The position numbers were made by a program, and so were the translations under genes. The notes under the pieces were generated by a model that worked only from the letters and a program-made list of their open reading frames with translations, made no database searches and was not told the origin of the DNA. A stretch of 64,000 nt of DNA from Isoetes taiwanensis (Eukaryota > Streptophyta > Lycopodiopsida > Isoetales > Isoetaceae): positions 4,204,644 through 4,268,643 of the forward strand of contig JAJEKV010000026.1 in the NCBI GenBank assembly GCA_021234155.1, given 5' to 3'. Below are positions 10,921 through 23,000 of this stretch, one piece after another. Positions within the stretch are counted from its first letter, which is position 1; every line of letters starts with the position of its first letter.

Positions 10921-11800
10921 ACTATGTTTCCATAATGGGACTAAACTTGAAAAATGAAAATATTGACAAAGTAAGTGAGCTCATCATTCCCATGAGAGCA
11001 AATCAAATCCAACTTGAGTTTCCCCTGGTCAAGTTGGATGGATATTAACATACCCTAAGAGTGATCCTATGGAGGTTGTAACGTATGGATCTTAGAGGCA
11101 GGTTATCATATGGACCTTCAATTTAAGACTAATCGTAATAATAGCAGATGGCCAAATAACTCACATCATAAACAAGTCCACATCAATAATGATTGCCCCG
11201 ATGTGTGACTTGTAGATACAATTCTGCTATAATTGATCCTAAAATTCTAGGCATATATACATTATCATCCCTTCCCCCCATCCTACCCTCCCTCTAGAGT
11301 CCCTTCTATTTCTGCCTCCCTCCCTCTCTCTCATAATTTGGACAATCATGTATTGCCCAATTTTCTTAGAGGCAATAGATAGGCTTACATCTACATTTAG
11401 TCCATTTTGGAATGGGAGGCATGACTGTTGAAATGGGAGGACACACTTTGTACTTGGGCGTGCTAAAATGCTACCTTGCTTCTATAATGATAGATAATGG
11501 ACATACAGCTGTTCACATCTATTGCACCTTTTGATGAATGTCATAAAATTTTCTACGGCCATGTTACCATACAACATATGCTAGCAAACTTGTATTCATC
11601 GACATAGGCCACACCTAGCATGGGGCAATGCCAAGTTATTAACAACATGGAAATGGGGTCGCAAATTCCGTGTGATCTTGAACCCTGTGCTGACACCTAT
11701 CATCTCCCTACAATCCATGCATATGAAATTTGACCCCATTTGACAGGCTACTCCCGGTTGTCTAAATAGTAACAGAGCAACTGGAGCAAAAAACTAAAAT
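10921..11800. other. Intergenic DNA
   Basis: No coding or RNA signature. The region carries copies of short dispersed repeats (11104-11150, shared with 6905-6970) and a CT-rich stretch at 11270-11335. Confidence 0.4.
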
Positions 11801-11875
11801 CAATAAACCTTTCAGCTATGGGATTTGAACCCACAAATCCGAAAGCATCGTAGCAAAACTAAATCAGTGTAGAAG
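11800..11875 (-). repeat. tRNA-like/SINE remnant with B box
   Basis: On minus the sequence reads GTGGGTTCAAATCCCATAG, i.e. a pol III B box (GGTTCAAATCC) in a T-arm-like stem. No complete cloverleaf or A box is convincing upstream, so this is a tRNA-derived SINE relic rather than a tRNA gene. Confidence 0.4.
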
Positions 11876-12144
11876 AACATTAGGAAAATGTGGTAAATTG
11901 TGAAAACTCTGCAACAGTTACTGTGATGGCCCTCAAATGGGGCTTAAAACAACATATAGATGCCAGATTTGCTGTCAAGATCAACCTAAAGCAGGCTCCA
12001 CCATCTTTTGCACCTTTCAAATGCTCTCGTAGTTCCAATTCGAGAATAATCTTCGATTTGGTTGTAGGTCACCGTTCCTTCATAATTGCTGGTCCTTATA
12101 TTTTGTCTACATTTTCAGAAAAAGGTAAAGGTCCACCTTATTTA

Positions 12145-12256
12145 TTGTCGATGAAAATAATAGGTGGGCTTCTTATAAGATAAGGTCCATCTTTTAGAGC
12201 ACTCTAAAAGATGGACCTTATCTTATAAGAAGCCCACCTATTATTTTTATCGACAA
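12145..12256. repeat. Near-perfect 55-bp inverted repeat (hairpin) with 2-nt loop
   Basis: The left arm 12145-12199 and the right arm 12202-12256 are reverse complements, with about one mismatch (GATGAAAATAATAGG against CCTATTATTTTTATC). Only CA separates them. A transcript would fold into one long stem. No protein frame explains it. Confidence 0.9.
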
Positions 12257-12308
12257 CCATGCATTATGGGGGGGGCAACCATTATGGGGTTGCCCCCATA
12301 ATGCATGG
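12257..12308. repeat. Second adjacent hairpin
   Basis: CCATGCATTATGGGGG at 12257 pairs with CCCCCATAATGCATGG ending at 12308. Arms are about 21-24 bases (three extra G on the left), with a loop of about 7 bases. It abuts the first hairpin with no spacer. Confidence 0.85.
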
Positions 12309-12920
12309 TTCCTCCCGTTTTAAATATCCATGCATCTCTATTTCTTAAGTCACATTTCTTAAGTCACGTCCCCATCCTTCTACAAAGTATCTCAACCCAT
12401 CTACAATATTTGTTGAATTTTCCTTTGAAATTGAAACAAGGTTTAAAATGAAACGCACTTATTTAAGAAGTGCGTTTGAAAGATTCCTTTATAAAAATTG
12501 AAAACTTGAAAAAAACACACAAAATAGGGAGCAAAATAGATTGTTGAGCAATTAGCATTCAGAATACCCCCAAAAAAGCAACATTTTTGAAGCCTTTTCA
12601 TTTTTAAAAGAAGGCAAAAAAAAAAAAATTGCTTGTTTTGAGGAGAGAGAAATTAATTTTGATGATAACTCAGTAAGTATTTATTGTTAAAAATAGAAGG
12701 AAATATAGTTTGTCTTTTTGCAAGCTTAATATAAGTACTAAGAAAATCAAACATTGGAAAGATAAAGAGTGTGAAATCATGGAGCAAGAAAGAGTTGTTC
12801 TAATTAAGCATTGTTGAAGAGACAAAGCTTTCAGTTTAAAAATCTTCATCAAAATATATTATAATAATACTTAGCACATAGTTTACAATGGAAGTAGTTA
12901 AGAACTCTGTCTGTATAAAT

Positions 12921-13475
12921 TTATACGAGAGGTGGGGGAGGTGGCTCTTCCCAGTCCACAGGACTCTCGTACCCCTTAGGATCTGGCTCTTGCGAGCTTA
13001 CAACAGCAGAGACACCTCCTTCTGATTCCAATCCTACCGGCACAGGCGGTTTCTCGGGCTCAGGCACCACAGGCTCCAAGTCGACAAACTCTACCTCCTC
13101 ATCTTTTCTTCCTGTAAGTGGAGGCTGTATTTCTGTATAAGTGCCTTTAACATCGCTGGCACCATTCTTTGCTCCCAGTTCCTCGTTTTCATCAGGAAAG
13201 GATTCACAAGAGCTTATCCTGGTCCTGATGAAACTTACTTTATTTGGGTCTATGTCGACGGAGACGACATTGCGCCCCTGCTTAAGGGCGCAAACTGCTG
13301 TGGTGCCTGATCCAGAAAAGGCATCTAAGATCCAGTCTCCAGGGTGAGAAAACCATTGTATCAAATTAGCCGCTGTGGCTTCTGATAATGGGACACCACA
13401 GCGCCTTGTCACTGTGGGTCTCTTAATTTCTGTAGAACAGCCGGGAACTGAAAAGCATTGCAGGGAGGAGTCTTC
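12921..13475 (-). CDS. DNA methyltransferase (N4/N6 type), C-terminal part
   Basis: The minus strand encodes RPTVTRRCGVPLSEATAANL, IQWFSHPGDWILDAFSGSGT, TAVCALKQGRNVVSVDID and PNKVSFIRTRI. The DAFSGSGTT loop (about 13298-13325) is SAM-binding motif I of N4-cytosine/N6-adenine DNA methylases. The preceding helix with S-E-A-T-A-x-N-L-I is motif X, and VVSVDID is motif II. Motifs X and I near the C terminus fit the beta-class order, in which the catalytic (D/S)PP(Y/W) lies N-terminal. No such motif is visible upstream, so the 5' exons are missing or unseen. The tail after residue ~70 is acidic and proline-rich (VPEPEKPPVPVG, EEPPPPPLV). The frame is open back to a TGA at 13476-13478 with no ATG; a neighbouring frame there reads NEKTPPCNAFQFP, hinting at a frameshift or intron. 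Plants lack a familiar enzyme of this kind. Confidence 0.7.
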   Translation of the reverse strand, partial: EDSSLQCFSVPGCSTEIKRPTVTRRCGVPLSEATAANLIQWFSHPGDWILDAFSGSGTTAVCALKQGRNVVSVDIDPNKVSFIRTRISSCESFPDENEELGAKNGASDVKGTYTEIQPPLTGRKDEEVEFVDLEPVVPEPEKPPVPVGLESEGGVSAVVSSQEPDPKGYESPVDWEEPPPPPLV

Positions 13476-13479
13476 TCAT

Positions 13480-15320
13480 TTTGCGTATTGAAATGAACCA
13501 TGGTTTTTACCAGTTGAAGTCTAGCTACAAAAGTCTATTCACGTGGAGCTGAAAATAAAAGTTTATCAAAGATTTGGAACTGCAATGTAAGTGAGAAGTA
13601 TAAATGGACTTTTATGGTGCATCTCACCATGATTTGACCAGTGGATTTGCAAAAAAAAAGTGCAATGTTCCATGCTGCAAACTCTGGCTAGGAGTGAGTT
13701 TGACTCAGATGCAATCCAACTTTACGTGCAATCTTTATTCCAACTTATGGCAAAATTTCATAACCAATTTTTACATGCAATTTTCATTCTCAATTAATGG
13801 CAAATTTTCATATCCAATAATGCATTGTCAACTGGCCTTATAGCAAGGGCATAAAAGCCCAACACAATCATTGTGTATTTAGAAGATACAAATATTTAAA
13901 TTGCTATTCTTCCCACTGCCAAATATATACAATCCCCTTTCTATTGCATTCCTTATAGTAGTTTTGTATTGGTCCAAATTAATCAATGTGCTTGCTCTCT
14001 CTTTCTATTCTTTGAGCTTTGTCAATGCTATACAATGAATGTATTACATCTCCAACATCCATGTTTGACAATAGGACATCCTTTCTCCTTATATGCCAAA
14101 AACCAAATCATAGACCATCTTACTCATCAACTAATACCCTAAAGGTCGACTGTACCCCACCCTACTCATTCTATTATTCTATTCTATTATTCTATGTGCC
14201 CATGACTAACGTGTGACTTCTCTAAAACCTACTACATCTATTGCCCCATTATATCTATGAACATTATTTGACAACTTAATTACATCTATGGACACAATTA
14301 CATCTTCAACTCCTTAATTCACCTACAAAATCCTACCCATTTTGCACATCTATGACTAATGCTGGGCATCACTGGGCACATGTTTCTATGTTTTTTTATT
14401 TTATTTTTCCTACCCATTTCATGCCCTCATGGCTAATGAATGCCTAAACCTCGAACCTTCACACTTGACACTCCAGTACATCTACAAAAATGATTATATT
14501 TATACATTCTTATTCCACCTGCAAATTACTTTAGTCACCCATTCCACACGTCCACGACTAATGCCCGGCATCGCCGGACACACGTTTCTAGTCAAAATAG
14601 TAAATACATATCATTTCTTCACAAGTGTTTGCAATCAAGTTGTTTATCTTGCTCCTATCCGTAAAGCTAAACATGTAGAATGCCACTCCAATTGTATGAA
14701 CTACTATTGCATCATCAAATACACTTGGTACAATGATGAAGCTCAAGCTATCCTCTTTGTTGATCATGAAGGTATTAGCTCGTGGCATGGACAAATCGGC
14801 TCTGCATCTTCTCTACATTCCCATGTTATTGCCGTAAATTTGAGGATACATCAACTCCAAGCCTCTTCTCTACATTACTATTTTCGAGGTTAGTGCCGTA
14901 AATTCTGATAGGCACTGATGTGCAAATTTTGAATGGATGGATATATATCAATGATATTAAAATGCCATAAATTTTAACAGGCATTTATAGTGTACAATAA
15001 ATTGATGCCGGCTCGAATGTAATAAATAGATAAAAAGCCTGCCCCATTTGAGTCAAAATGTAAACGCAAAAATGGAGATGACATATGGTCTCGTCGGCTC
15101 CATTTTAATCTAATATAGGGCTATGAAGCCATTTAAATGGTGACATTGCTTCATTTAGCTGGGAATGGAGCTACCATTATGTGGCACCATTTTTTGTATG
15201 TGGACATTCCGTTTACTGCATTTTGACTCAGATGAGGCATCACACCATTTGTTCAAGGATTGGTTCTCACAGCACGCTTGGTTCAAAGATCACATTCAAA
15301 AATCCTTGACTCAGATGAGG
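13480..15320. other. Intergenic DNA with an unrecognised open frame
   Basis: A plus-strand frame at 14429-14893 (154 codons, with HVECHSNCMNYYCIIKYTWY) has no recognised family and no splice support. Two short copies of the CCCGGCATCGCC repeat lie within it. The sequence 'TCAGATGAGGCATCACACCA' is repeated at 15230-15250 and 15310-15330. I see no RNA gene. Confidence 0.35.
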
Positions 15321-15329
15321 CATCACACC

Positions 15330-15910
15330 ATTTAGGGGGGATCTAAGAAAATTCTTCCAAAAAGTTCCAAATTGTTCTAATAGGTTTTAGAATGTAGGGG
15401 AATCTACGAGAATGTAAGGAAATTTAGGGAAATACTTCCAGAAAGTTCTAGAATATATTGAAAGTCTTAGAATGTTCTAGAAAGTCTTAGAATGTTCTAA
15501 AAAGTTCTAGAATGTAAAGAAATCCAGAAGAATCTAATAGAATGTAAGAAAATCTTATAAAATGTAAGAGAATCTAGGAAAATATTTACAAGCCTAAGGG
15601 AATCTCTTAAAATCTGGGGGATCTAAAGGAATCTTCATAAAATCTAAGGGAATCTAAGAAAATGTTGATGAAATCTTAGAGTATCAAAGGGAATCTTTAT
15701 AGAATCTCTTTGAATCTAAAGGCAAACTGATAAAATCTAAATGAATCTAAGAGAATCTAAGGGGATCTTCATAGAATCTTGGAGAATCTAGGGAAATTTA
15801 ATGGAATCCAGAGGGAATCTTATAAAATTTAGAGAAATGCCCACGAACCCTCTAAGAGAACCTTGGTAGAATCTTAGAGAATCTATGAATTTAGAGTATT
15901 CTCAAGAGAT
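15330..15910. repeat. GAATCT-type degenerate minisatellite
   Basis: About 580 bases consist of irregular units such as AGAATCTTAGAGAATCTA, GGGAATCTAAG and AGAATGTTCTAGAAAGT. The 5' part is GAATGTTCTAGAA-rich, the 3' part GAATCTAAGGG-rich, so the array has drifted between two related words. Confidence 0.85.
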
Positions 15911-16900
15911 TCTTTTACAAGAACTTGCACGTAGGAACATGCTAAAACTCGAACATGCACCGTAGGACGCATTAAATTTCTTGTATATATGTGTGTTTAA
16001 TTTTAGTTATACATAAATCCTGCAACAAGTGTACACAACCCTACAACATGTATATATAACCCTTTGTAATACGCATAACCCTACTATAAATATGGAGGTA
16101 TACACAACCCTCCGAGGTATCTCAATTATATTATAAAATTATCCTGTAAGTATGGATGTCATGCATCAAACATGGACAGCTCAGATTGTGCCACGTGGCA
16201 TGCCAAAGCGTGCTTTTTTTATTGCGAAAAGGTGCAACACTATCCAAACGTGTCATAGGCGAATATACGACACAGAGGGAAAAAAAAGGGGCCACCGAAA
16301 TGGGAAAGGCCGGATTTTTATTCCTACACGTGTGCTCCATTCAATTTTTGACTTGGGCTGGGCAGTGTTAGATTCGGGGGTTAATCCCGCAGGTGAGTCT
16401 TTGTGGAAGGAGTTTGATATTATGACAGGGCAGTGCAGTAAATCCACGCAAAGCGGCGCCAGGAGTAGAAATCTAGCAACATTTAGCAAACCAACACAAA
16501 TGGCCGCCAAACCCACAGCCCATTTTCTTCTTCTTCGTATTCCAAAGACCCATCTGGGTTCTTTTCTTCTTTTTCTTCAGCCTAATCTGCGGGATTGATC
16601 TCTGTAACGTTAGCTATGGAGCTTATACCAGAATCTGGCTGCAAATTTCTGAAGATAGGGTTTCACGAATCAAATGATTTTTTCGCGCAAAACCAAATTG
16701 AAACTTTCATACACAGGATCATACCGGAATGGTAAAGGGTTAGGGCTGATCTAATGCAGAAATGGGCGATGAGTTTGTTGCTCTGGCGATGGCCTTGAAG
16801 GCCTAGAAATATTTTATCCTTTTAACTCTGCATCTTTCCTGTCCCTTTTTTCTTCTAACTCTTTGCTTAAAAAACTCTGCACCTCTGCTTCAACGTGGCG
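15911..16900. other. Intergenic DNA
   Basis: Repeated ACAACCCT/TATATATAACCC words occupy 16020-16110. Overlapping frames at 16150-16600 show no recognisable protein. Repeats of CTATAAATATGG (16083) are TATA-like but have no matched gene. Confidence 0.35.
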
Positions 16901-16910
16901 CCAGGGCCTT

Positions 16911-17052
16911 CAAAGAGGGAGGTTTCCGATTCAAACAAAGAGGCAAAGCGAGCTTTACTTCTGAAGCTTTGGCTATGGCGGCAAAGAGGGAGGTTTCCGA
17001 TTCAAACAAAGAGGCAAACCGAGCTTTACTTCTGAAGCTTTGGTTATGGCGG
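16911..17052. repeat. 71-bp tandem duplication
   Basis: The unit starting CAAAGAGGGAGGTTTCCGAT is present twice in tandem (starts 16911 and 16982) with only two or three differences, so the duplication is recent. Confidence 0.9.
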
Positions 17053-17180
17053 GGCACAAATGACCAGAAATGCGCTTCTAAAGCTTCACAAAAAACCAGA
17101 GGAAACCAGAGGATTGAAGCAGCCAGATTGGCTGGTTTTGAACCAGTTTTGAAGGCAAATCCAAAAATCATAAATCAGTT

Positions 17181-18033
17181 TTGGATGTTTCCATGGTTCA
17201 CAAAAATCATAAGCCCCTTCTTCCTTCGTGGACTAATCCTTGGCATCCCCTTGTGCCGACGAAGGAGCTGCCTAGGAGAAAAAGGAAAAAAGGCATAGGA
17301 CCTACAAGCCATCAGGATCGAGGTTGGCAGACGAAATTGAATGCCCAGGACTTTCTGCCGCTCAAATTTTACCTCAGTTAGCAAGCAAAAGTGGCCCCTT
17401 TGACTTTTCACAAGTGGAGTTAGCACATACTAAGCCTTTTGTAGCTCCAGATATACAACACTTACCATCTGTATATACTACTTCACTGCCCATTTTGAAA
17501 GGACCAGAATTTAAACTTCAAAAACAGTTACCTGTCCTGCCATCATTTGATTCTGGCCTGAAGCAGAAAACCATTAGAAACCATCCCTTCACTTCCGATA
17601 TATCCTTCCCGCCAGATGCAGACCATCAGAAAATTCCACTTCTTTGGATTCTTTATCGCAACACAGACTGAATTTAAACACTAGCAATCAACCATTTCCA
17701 TTTATCCCACCAACTCCTGTTTTTTCTAAACTTTTAAACCCAGGTGCTGGCAGCAAGCCTGAAATGGCTGCATTAGAAGGGATGCAAACTAAAACATCTA
17801 TAGATATTCCAAAGTAGTTGCTATCCCCTTCTGGGCAAATTGCTTCTTCAAACAATACTTCAACCAAAGATGATGCTCTGAAGGATGCTGGCAACTCCAG
17901 TAAAACACACTCTGACCCTGATGTTGAGAATAAAGCTAATGAAGCAGATGGCTCTAAGGATGTATCTTCGGAAGAAACAATTTCAGATGATGATATTCAA
18001 AGAGCTACTAGATGTAAGACACCAGAGATGTAA
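17181..18033 (+). pseudogene. Unrecognised Ser/Pro/Asp-rich gene remnant
   Basis: Blocks with protein-like composition succeed each other in shifted frames. They are LPSWTNPWHPLVPTKELPRR with a basic cluster KRKKG, then LPQLASKSGPFDFSQVELAH, LPILKGPEFKLQKQLPVLP, PFPFIPPTPVFSKLLNP and finally an acidic end with NKANEADGSKDVSSEE, stopping at 18031-18033. The blocks need frameshifts near 17325 and 17660 and a stop codon at 17816-17818. Composition (basic patch, then low-complexity Ser/Thr/Pro and an acidic tail) suggests a nuclear regulatory protein, but I do not recognise the family. Confidence 0.35.
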
Positions 18034-19110
18034 AAAGGGCATTTCTACCTCTTGTAAAAGTGTTGACCTATTTCGGAGAACAAGATATCACGTAGGTGGT
18101 TCTTTGAGCTTCTCATGATTCAGTTGCTTACTGAGATTCTATATCAAGGGTCTTTTTCAAATTCTATTAAAATAGTTACTACAAATAGGAGGCTCTATGT
18201 TCATAGTGCAAATTCCGTGGTAGAGAGCTCGGTTTGAACTCTGGAGGTGTGATGTTGCAATCATTACTGCACTTTGCTCTCCTCTTTTGCTGTCCGTAAA
18301 GTTTTGACTTTAACAGGACCCATTGACCTGGCTAAACTCAGATATATTTGGAATGAGATGTATCCGCTCCAAAGATAATGTTCTGGATGCTGATAAAAAA
18401 TGTCCCTACTTGCTGGAGAACATTAGAAACCCCATTGGTATCGTAACACAAAAGATAACTCAAAAGGGTTTTATAGAGCAGGATATAGAACATAGTACGT
18501 ACTAGATAAAAGCTGGAAAGACCTGATGGTAGCAACAAAGCAAGTGCATTCATGCCCTTTTGCACCGTCCTGTCCCCCCCACAACCAACCCGGAGATAAG
18601 ATCGTTAGGGTTTTTCTTCGAAGATAAGGTTGGCTCAATGGTAGCCACTGTTAGAACCTTGGTTGGGGGGTCACCCACTCAATAGTAGCCACTGGGTTTA
18701 GGACCTTGGTGGGGGTCACTGCAACCCAGAGCCTTAGTACTAGGGCACCATTGCAACTGAAAGCTTTACACTAGGCCACCACCATGATGGGCTTCATTCA
18801 TGTTCAATTACAAGATAGTGTGGTAGTTGTCTAAAAGGATAAGCCAACATGACCGTTTTTGGTTTTGCGTTCTGCCCCAAGCATTGCAAGGATTGAAAAG
18901 AACTACAGGGAGGATGTCTTAACTCTGAACAAAAGGTGAACAATCACATGTAAAGCCCACCAACGGTGGGCAATTTACTAGTACTATATTAAAATTATTC
19001 CAACTTACCTTGTATATTCCATATTTAATGAAACTTTGCTTCATATGGCTTTGGCTCCAAACTGATCCAGTAACCACGCCTAGCAATTGGCGTCTATGCA
19101 TCTGTTTAAA
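18034..19110. other. Intergenic DNA with short repeats
   Basis: The phrase 'AATGGTAGCCACTG...AACCTTGG' is repeated at 18638-18662 and 18680-18703, giving a degenerate tandem repeat at 18620-18780. I see no coding signature. Confidence 0.4.
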
Positions 19111-19113
19111 TAC

Positions 19114-19440
19114 CTAGGTAACTCTAAAAACGCCCGATGGCGATAGGGTAATAGAATGTTGTCTACATTCTTGACCCAACCATCCTGATGCTAAATGAAA
19201 TGCTTGGCTCCGCAACTTACTCCAAGCATCCGGATAAATAGCCAGAAGCACTTGCTGACTTGTCAATGTCACATGAAAAAGAGAAAGCAGCCAAGACCAA
19301 ACAGGCTGGAGATGGACACATAAAAAGAAACAATGCTCAATGGTCATGGCGGTGATGCACGACATGGAGGCTTTGAGGCTGAAGGCAATGTTTAGGTTGC
19401 AGGAGGTTTTGAAAGAAACATGGCCTGTGGTTTTGGCCAC
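19114..19440 (-). mobile_element. LINE remnant (reverse-transcriptase zinc-binding region)
   Basis: The minus frame carries TIEHCFFLCVHLQPVWSWLL, the E-H-[CL]-F-F-x-C-x-x-x-x-x-[VF]-W pattern of the zinc-binding domain following plant LINE reverse transcriptases. The polymerase domain is not visible nearby, so only the 3' end of a 5'-truncated element survives. Confidence 0.55.
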
Positions 19441-20086
19441 GGATCTGGCTAGTGCAACAATGGTTGCTGCTACTTGTGCTATTTAGACTTCGCAGGCCAA
19501 TGCTATAGATGCCATAGCTCCTCTGAATTTCTTCTTGGATGGAAGCCAGGCAGGCGCCATAGCTCCTCTAAAATGCTCGAGAGTCTAGATTTTCTTCTTG
19601 GATGAAAGCCGACCAGAATTTCTTAAGGTTTTCTTGATTTTCAGAACCGTTAGATTAGAAAATAGAAGATCCTAGGGTTAAAGGTAAAGCCACATCAAAT
19701 AAATATGACATGGCAGGGCACGTAGATAGGCTAGAATTGTAGGAAATACTGTAGGAGAGGTTAGGCAAGCTTGCTGAAAACTGTGCTTTATTGGAGCACA
19801 TAAAAGCAACTGTGGTAAACTGCCAACCTTGGTCAACACTCAGGGGAAAATCTGAAGTCAAACCACACTTTTAAGCGACATTTGTAGATTAGAATAAGCC
19901 ACACGTGTCTGATGTGCCAGGTGTCATGATGTGATATGGGAGGAGAAATAGTCAAGTGTTACAAGCACTGACCTGGAAGGCTTGCTTGCAGCCAAAGGCC
20001 TTCCTGACTTGGAAGTCCGGGTCTAGACTATTTGACTTGACTTGGAAAAGGAATGAGGACAAGAACGCAGCGCCAATTTTCTTAAG
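19441..20086. other. Intergenic DNA
   Basis: No recognised gene. A phrase ('CCATAGCTCCTCT-AA') is repeated around 19510 and 19558. Confidence 0.35.
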
Positions 20087-23000
20087 TTGCGTAATTTGGA
20101 AAATGGGCCGCGCTACCCAACTGGGCCTCAGAGCTGCCTCGGCCCATCTTGCCATATCTATATCACTAGTATCACAGATGCCGGACCTATCCTTGTGTTC
20201 TGTTTCTGGGCTATGGTGGTTCTTCTCGGCTCTGGTTTTCAGATTTATAAACTCTGCTTGAAGAAAAAATCAGCCTGTCAGTTTTCAGTTTTCAGCTTCG
20301 AAATAATTTTCCTCAAGTCAAAAAGCAGAAGGTTAATAGCCAGGAAGCCTTATTTGATCTTGGAGATGAAAAGGAAATTCGAATTACTGGTTTCAGATCA
20401 TCGGCTTGGGGAGAAATATGCTATATTGTTTGTTGCATTACCTCATTGCATTGGATTGCGCTATCCATGGTGATATTGTTTGATACATATAACAAATATA
20501 ACAAATGACAAATTGGGTCCATTGATAATCTGTGAGTTTATGGAAATCATATTGTTTTTGGAACCTACGATTTGAACCGCAAGGTTGGATCATGTCTCGA
20601 ACAAGCATCGTATCCAAGTTGGAATCTGAATTTGCTAATAAGGCTGTGATTTTATGTAGGTGTTTTTTGTTGTTTGGTGGCTAGGTACTGTCTGGTACGC
20701 TACTAACTGGTTTCGATTACCATGTGAACTAGAAATTGCACAGTGGGTTTATGTTTGGACAAATGAGCAAGAAGCGATCCTTTCAACCAATGTCTTGTTT
20801 CTTGTCCATCACTTACGGGTTTGAAGGTAGAGCCTTTTGACACATTAGCTTTTGATAAGATTACTGCAAACTGCTACTCAACCTTATATATACTTTGCAG
20901 GCCTTCATCATACCTCCTGAAGCCCAAGGCCGCTCTGAGATTACATGCATATTGAAAACAGAACATGGACAACGGTATTTTCTATTTGAGGGACAACGGT
21001 TTCTTATAAAGGATGATTGCATCTCCCATGCTTGCATCACAATTGGACTTACACTAGCGGATTTTCACCAGGTTGGATTTAAAGTCTCCAGTTCCTGCGT
21101 GTGCAATGGTCTTATTTCAAATTTTCTCTTTTGTATCAGGCAAGGCATGGCTTAACTTCTGAGGAAGCCAAATCACGCTTGGACTTTCTTGGTTTCAATG
21201 AGATTCTTTTTAAGCCAGAGCCTTTCCTCTATACGCTTTTCTATGAGATGTTCACACCTTTTCATGTTTATCAACTTGTTATGTACTTGCTCCAATTCTG
21301 GAACAGCTTTCTTTTCGTCGCCATGCTCATGACAACTTTTGTCCTGCTTAGTGCTTCGTTCACTATCTATACACGATGTCGTAGCCAGCTCATTATTGCA
21401 AAGGTACATGCCATTTGACAACCTACTCCTCTTACCCTGGATTTGTAAACAGTTGACAAAATATGTGACTGAGGTAGAAGTTATACGGGACCAGAGATGT
21501 ATATCAATTGATTCTCGGTTTCTTGTCCCTGGGGATGTTGTAAACTTGAGGGGCAACTGGCCATTGCCATGTGATTTGCTCATTATTCAAGTAACATCAA
21601 GTAAACATATGTTATGGTTAGACAAGAAATAATTATCCTGCACTTTTGGCAATTTACCATGCCTAGGGCTGACAACTTTGAAGGGGCAGTTACTTTATCT
21701 GGGTTACCAAATGAATATATTCCATGACAATTATTAACCAAATTATGTCTCCATTATTGCTTCCAGTCGCCCTTGAAGTTGGGCAGTTACAACATTCCAT
21801 GGAAAGATTAAAGGTAAGTTATGATCTCTTGTACATTCATTGCACAAGTTTTGGTTCGATATTCATCATGGTGCTGAACCAGGAACATGGAATTTATTGT
21901 CTTAATCCAAGGCGCATAGCAATCGCAGGGAAAGTACGTGTGTTCTGCTCCGACAAAACAGGCACACTTACTAAAGAAGGGCTTGATTTTGTTGGAGTCC
22001 AGGCTATAGTTAATCTTCCCAATAAAGTTCCTATAATTGGACAGCTTCTGCCACCTGATGAAAGCGGCATTATGCATCCAAATGTGATGCACGGGCTTGC
22101 TACCCGTCATGCGCTTGCAAAATTTGGATATATAATGGTTGGAAATGAAGTTGAGGTAACAATGCCAAAAAGTACTTTATATTTCTCTGCCTTTAGGGGA
22201 CAACATGTGGTTCAGTGTCCTCATATTGAGCTGATGTAACAGGGTTTTAATATGCACAAACTCAGTTGTAAAAATGATCTCCAGCAGTTACTCGTTGAAA
22301 GGTAAAATGAGAGGCATGTTTAATCTACACAACTGGTGGATGCCACAACATTTCGGAGTGTATGACCAAGGTCGTCTAAGTATTAGGAGTTTGTGGAAAC
22401 TCTTTTAACATAACTCCAGTGTTTGGATGATAAAAGGCTGGCTGATGTTAGGTTACTTTATTGCCGTTATCTCACATACATAGAGTTGCTTTTTGTTTCC
22501 TTCAAAAAAAAATATGATGTTTTCTTTTTTCTTTTCAGTTCATAATCGCGTTTATGCTAAAGATGTATTGTTGCAATCAATTTCCTTGCAGGTGAAAATG
22601 TTCTTGTCAACTGGTTGGAAATTAGCTGAAGCTTTAGGTGATGGTCCAATTGTTCGAAGTAATATAAGTAAAGAATTGAAAATAATCAAAAGAAATGAAT
22701 TTAACCATTCGAGATGCACTATGAGTGTCATTGTTGAAGATGATGGGGAGTTTATTGTTTATTGCAAGGTATGGGGAAGCTAATATGACATCTTCCTCTT
22801 GAGCGTTCGTTTGATTATTTATTAAAAATCTTAGTTGACAGGGATGATTTGAAAAAATAAGAGACTTAAGCTTGATTGAAACCCTTCCCCAAGACTATAT
22901 TCACTGAGCCCAAGAACATGCACTCGATGGCTGTTATATTCTCAGTTTGGGTTACAGGTTAGATATCTGGTCTTCACTTGGTATTTTACCCTATCAGCAT

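Noticed and set aside
12145-12256. Rho-independent transcription terminator
   Set aside because: The stem is far too long and the genome is eukaryotic; treated as a foldback repeat.
14588-14893. Upstream exon of the methyltransferase
   Set aside because: The open frame is on the opposite strand and lacks methyltransferase motifs; the minus-strand frame there lacks them too.
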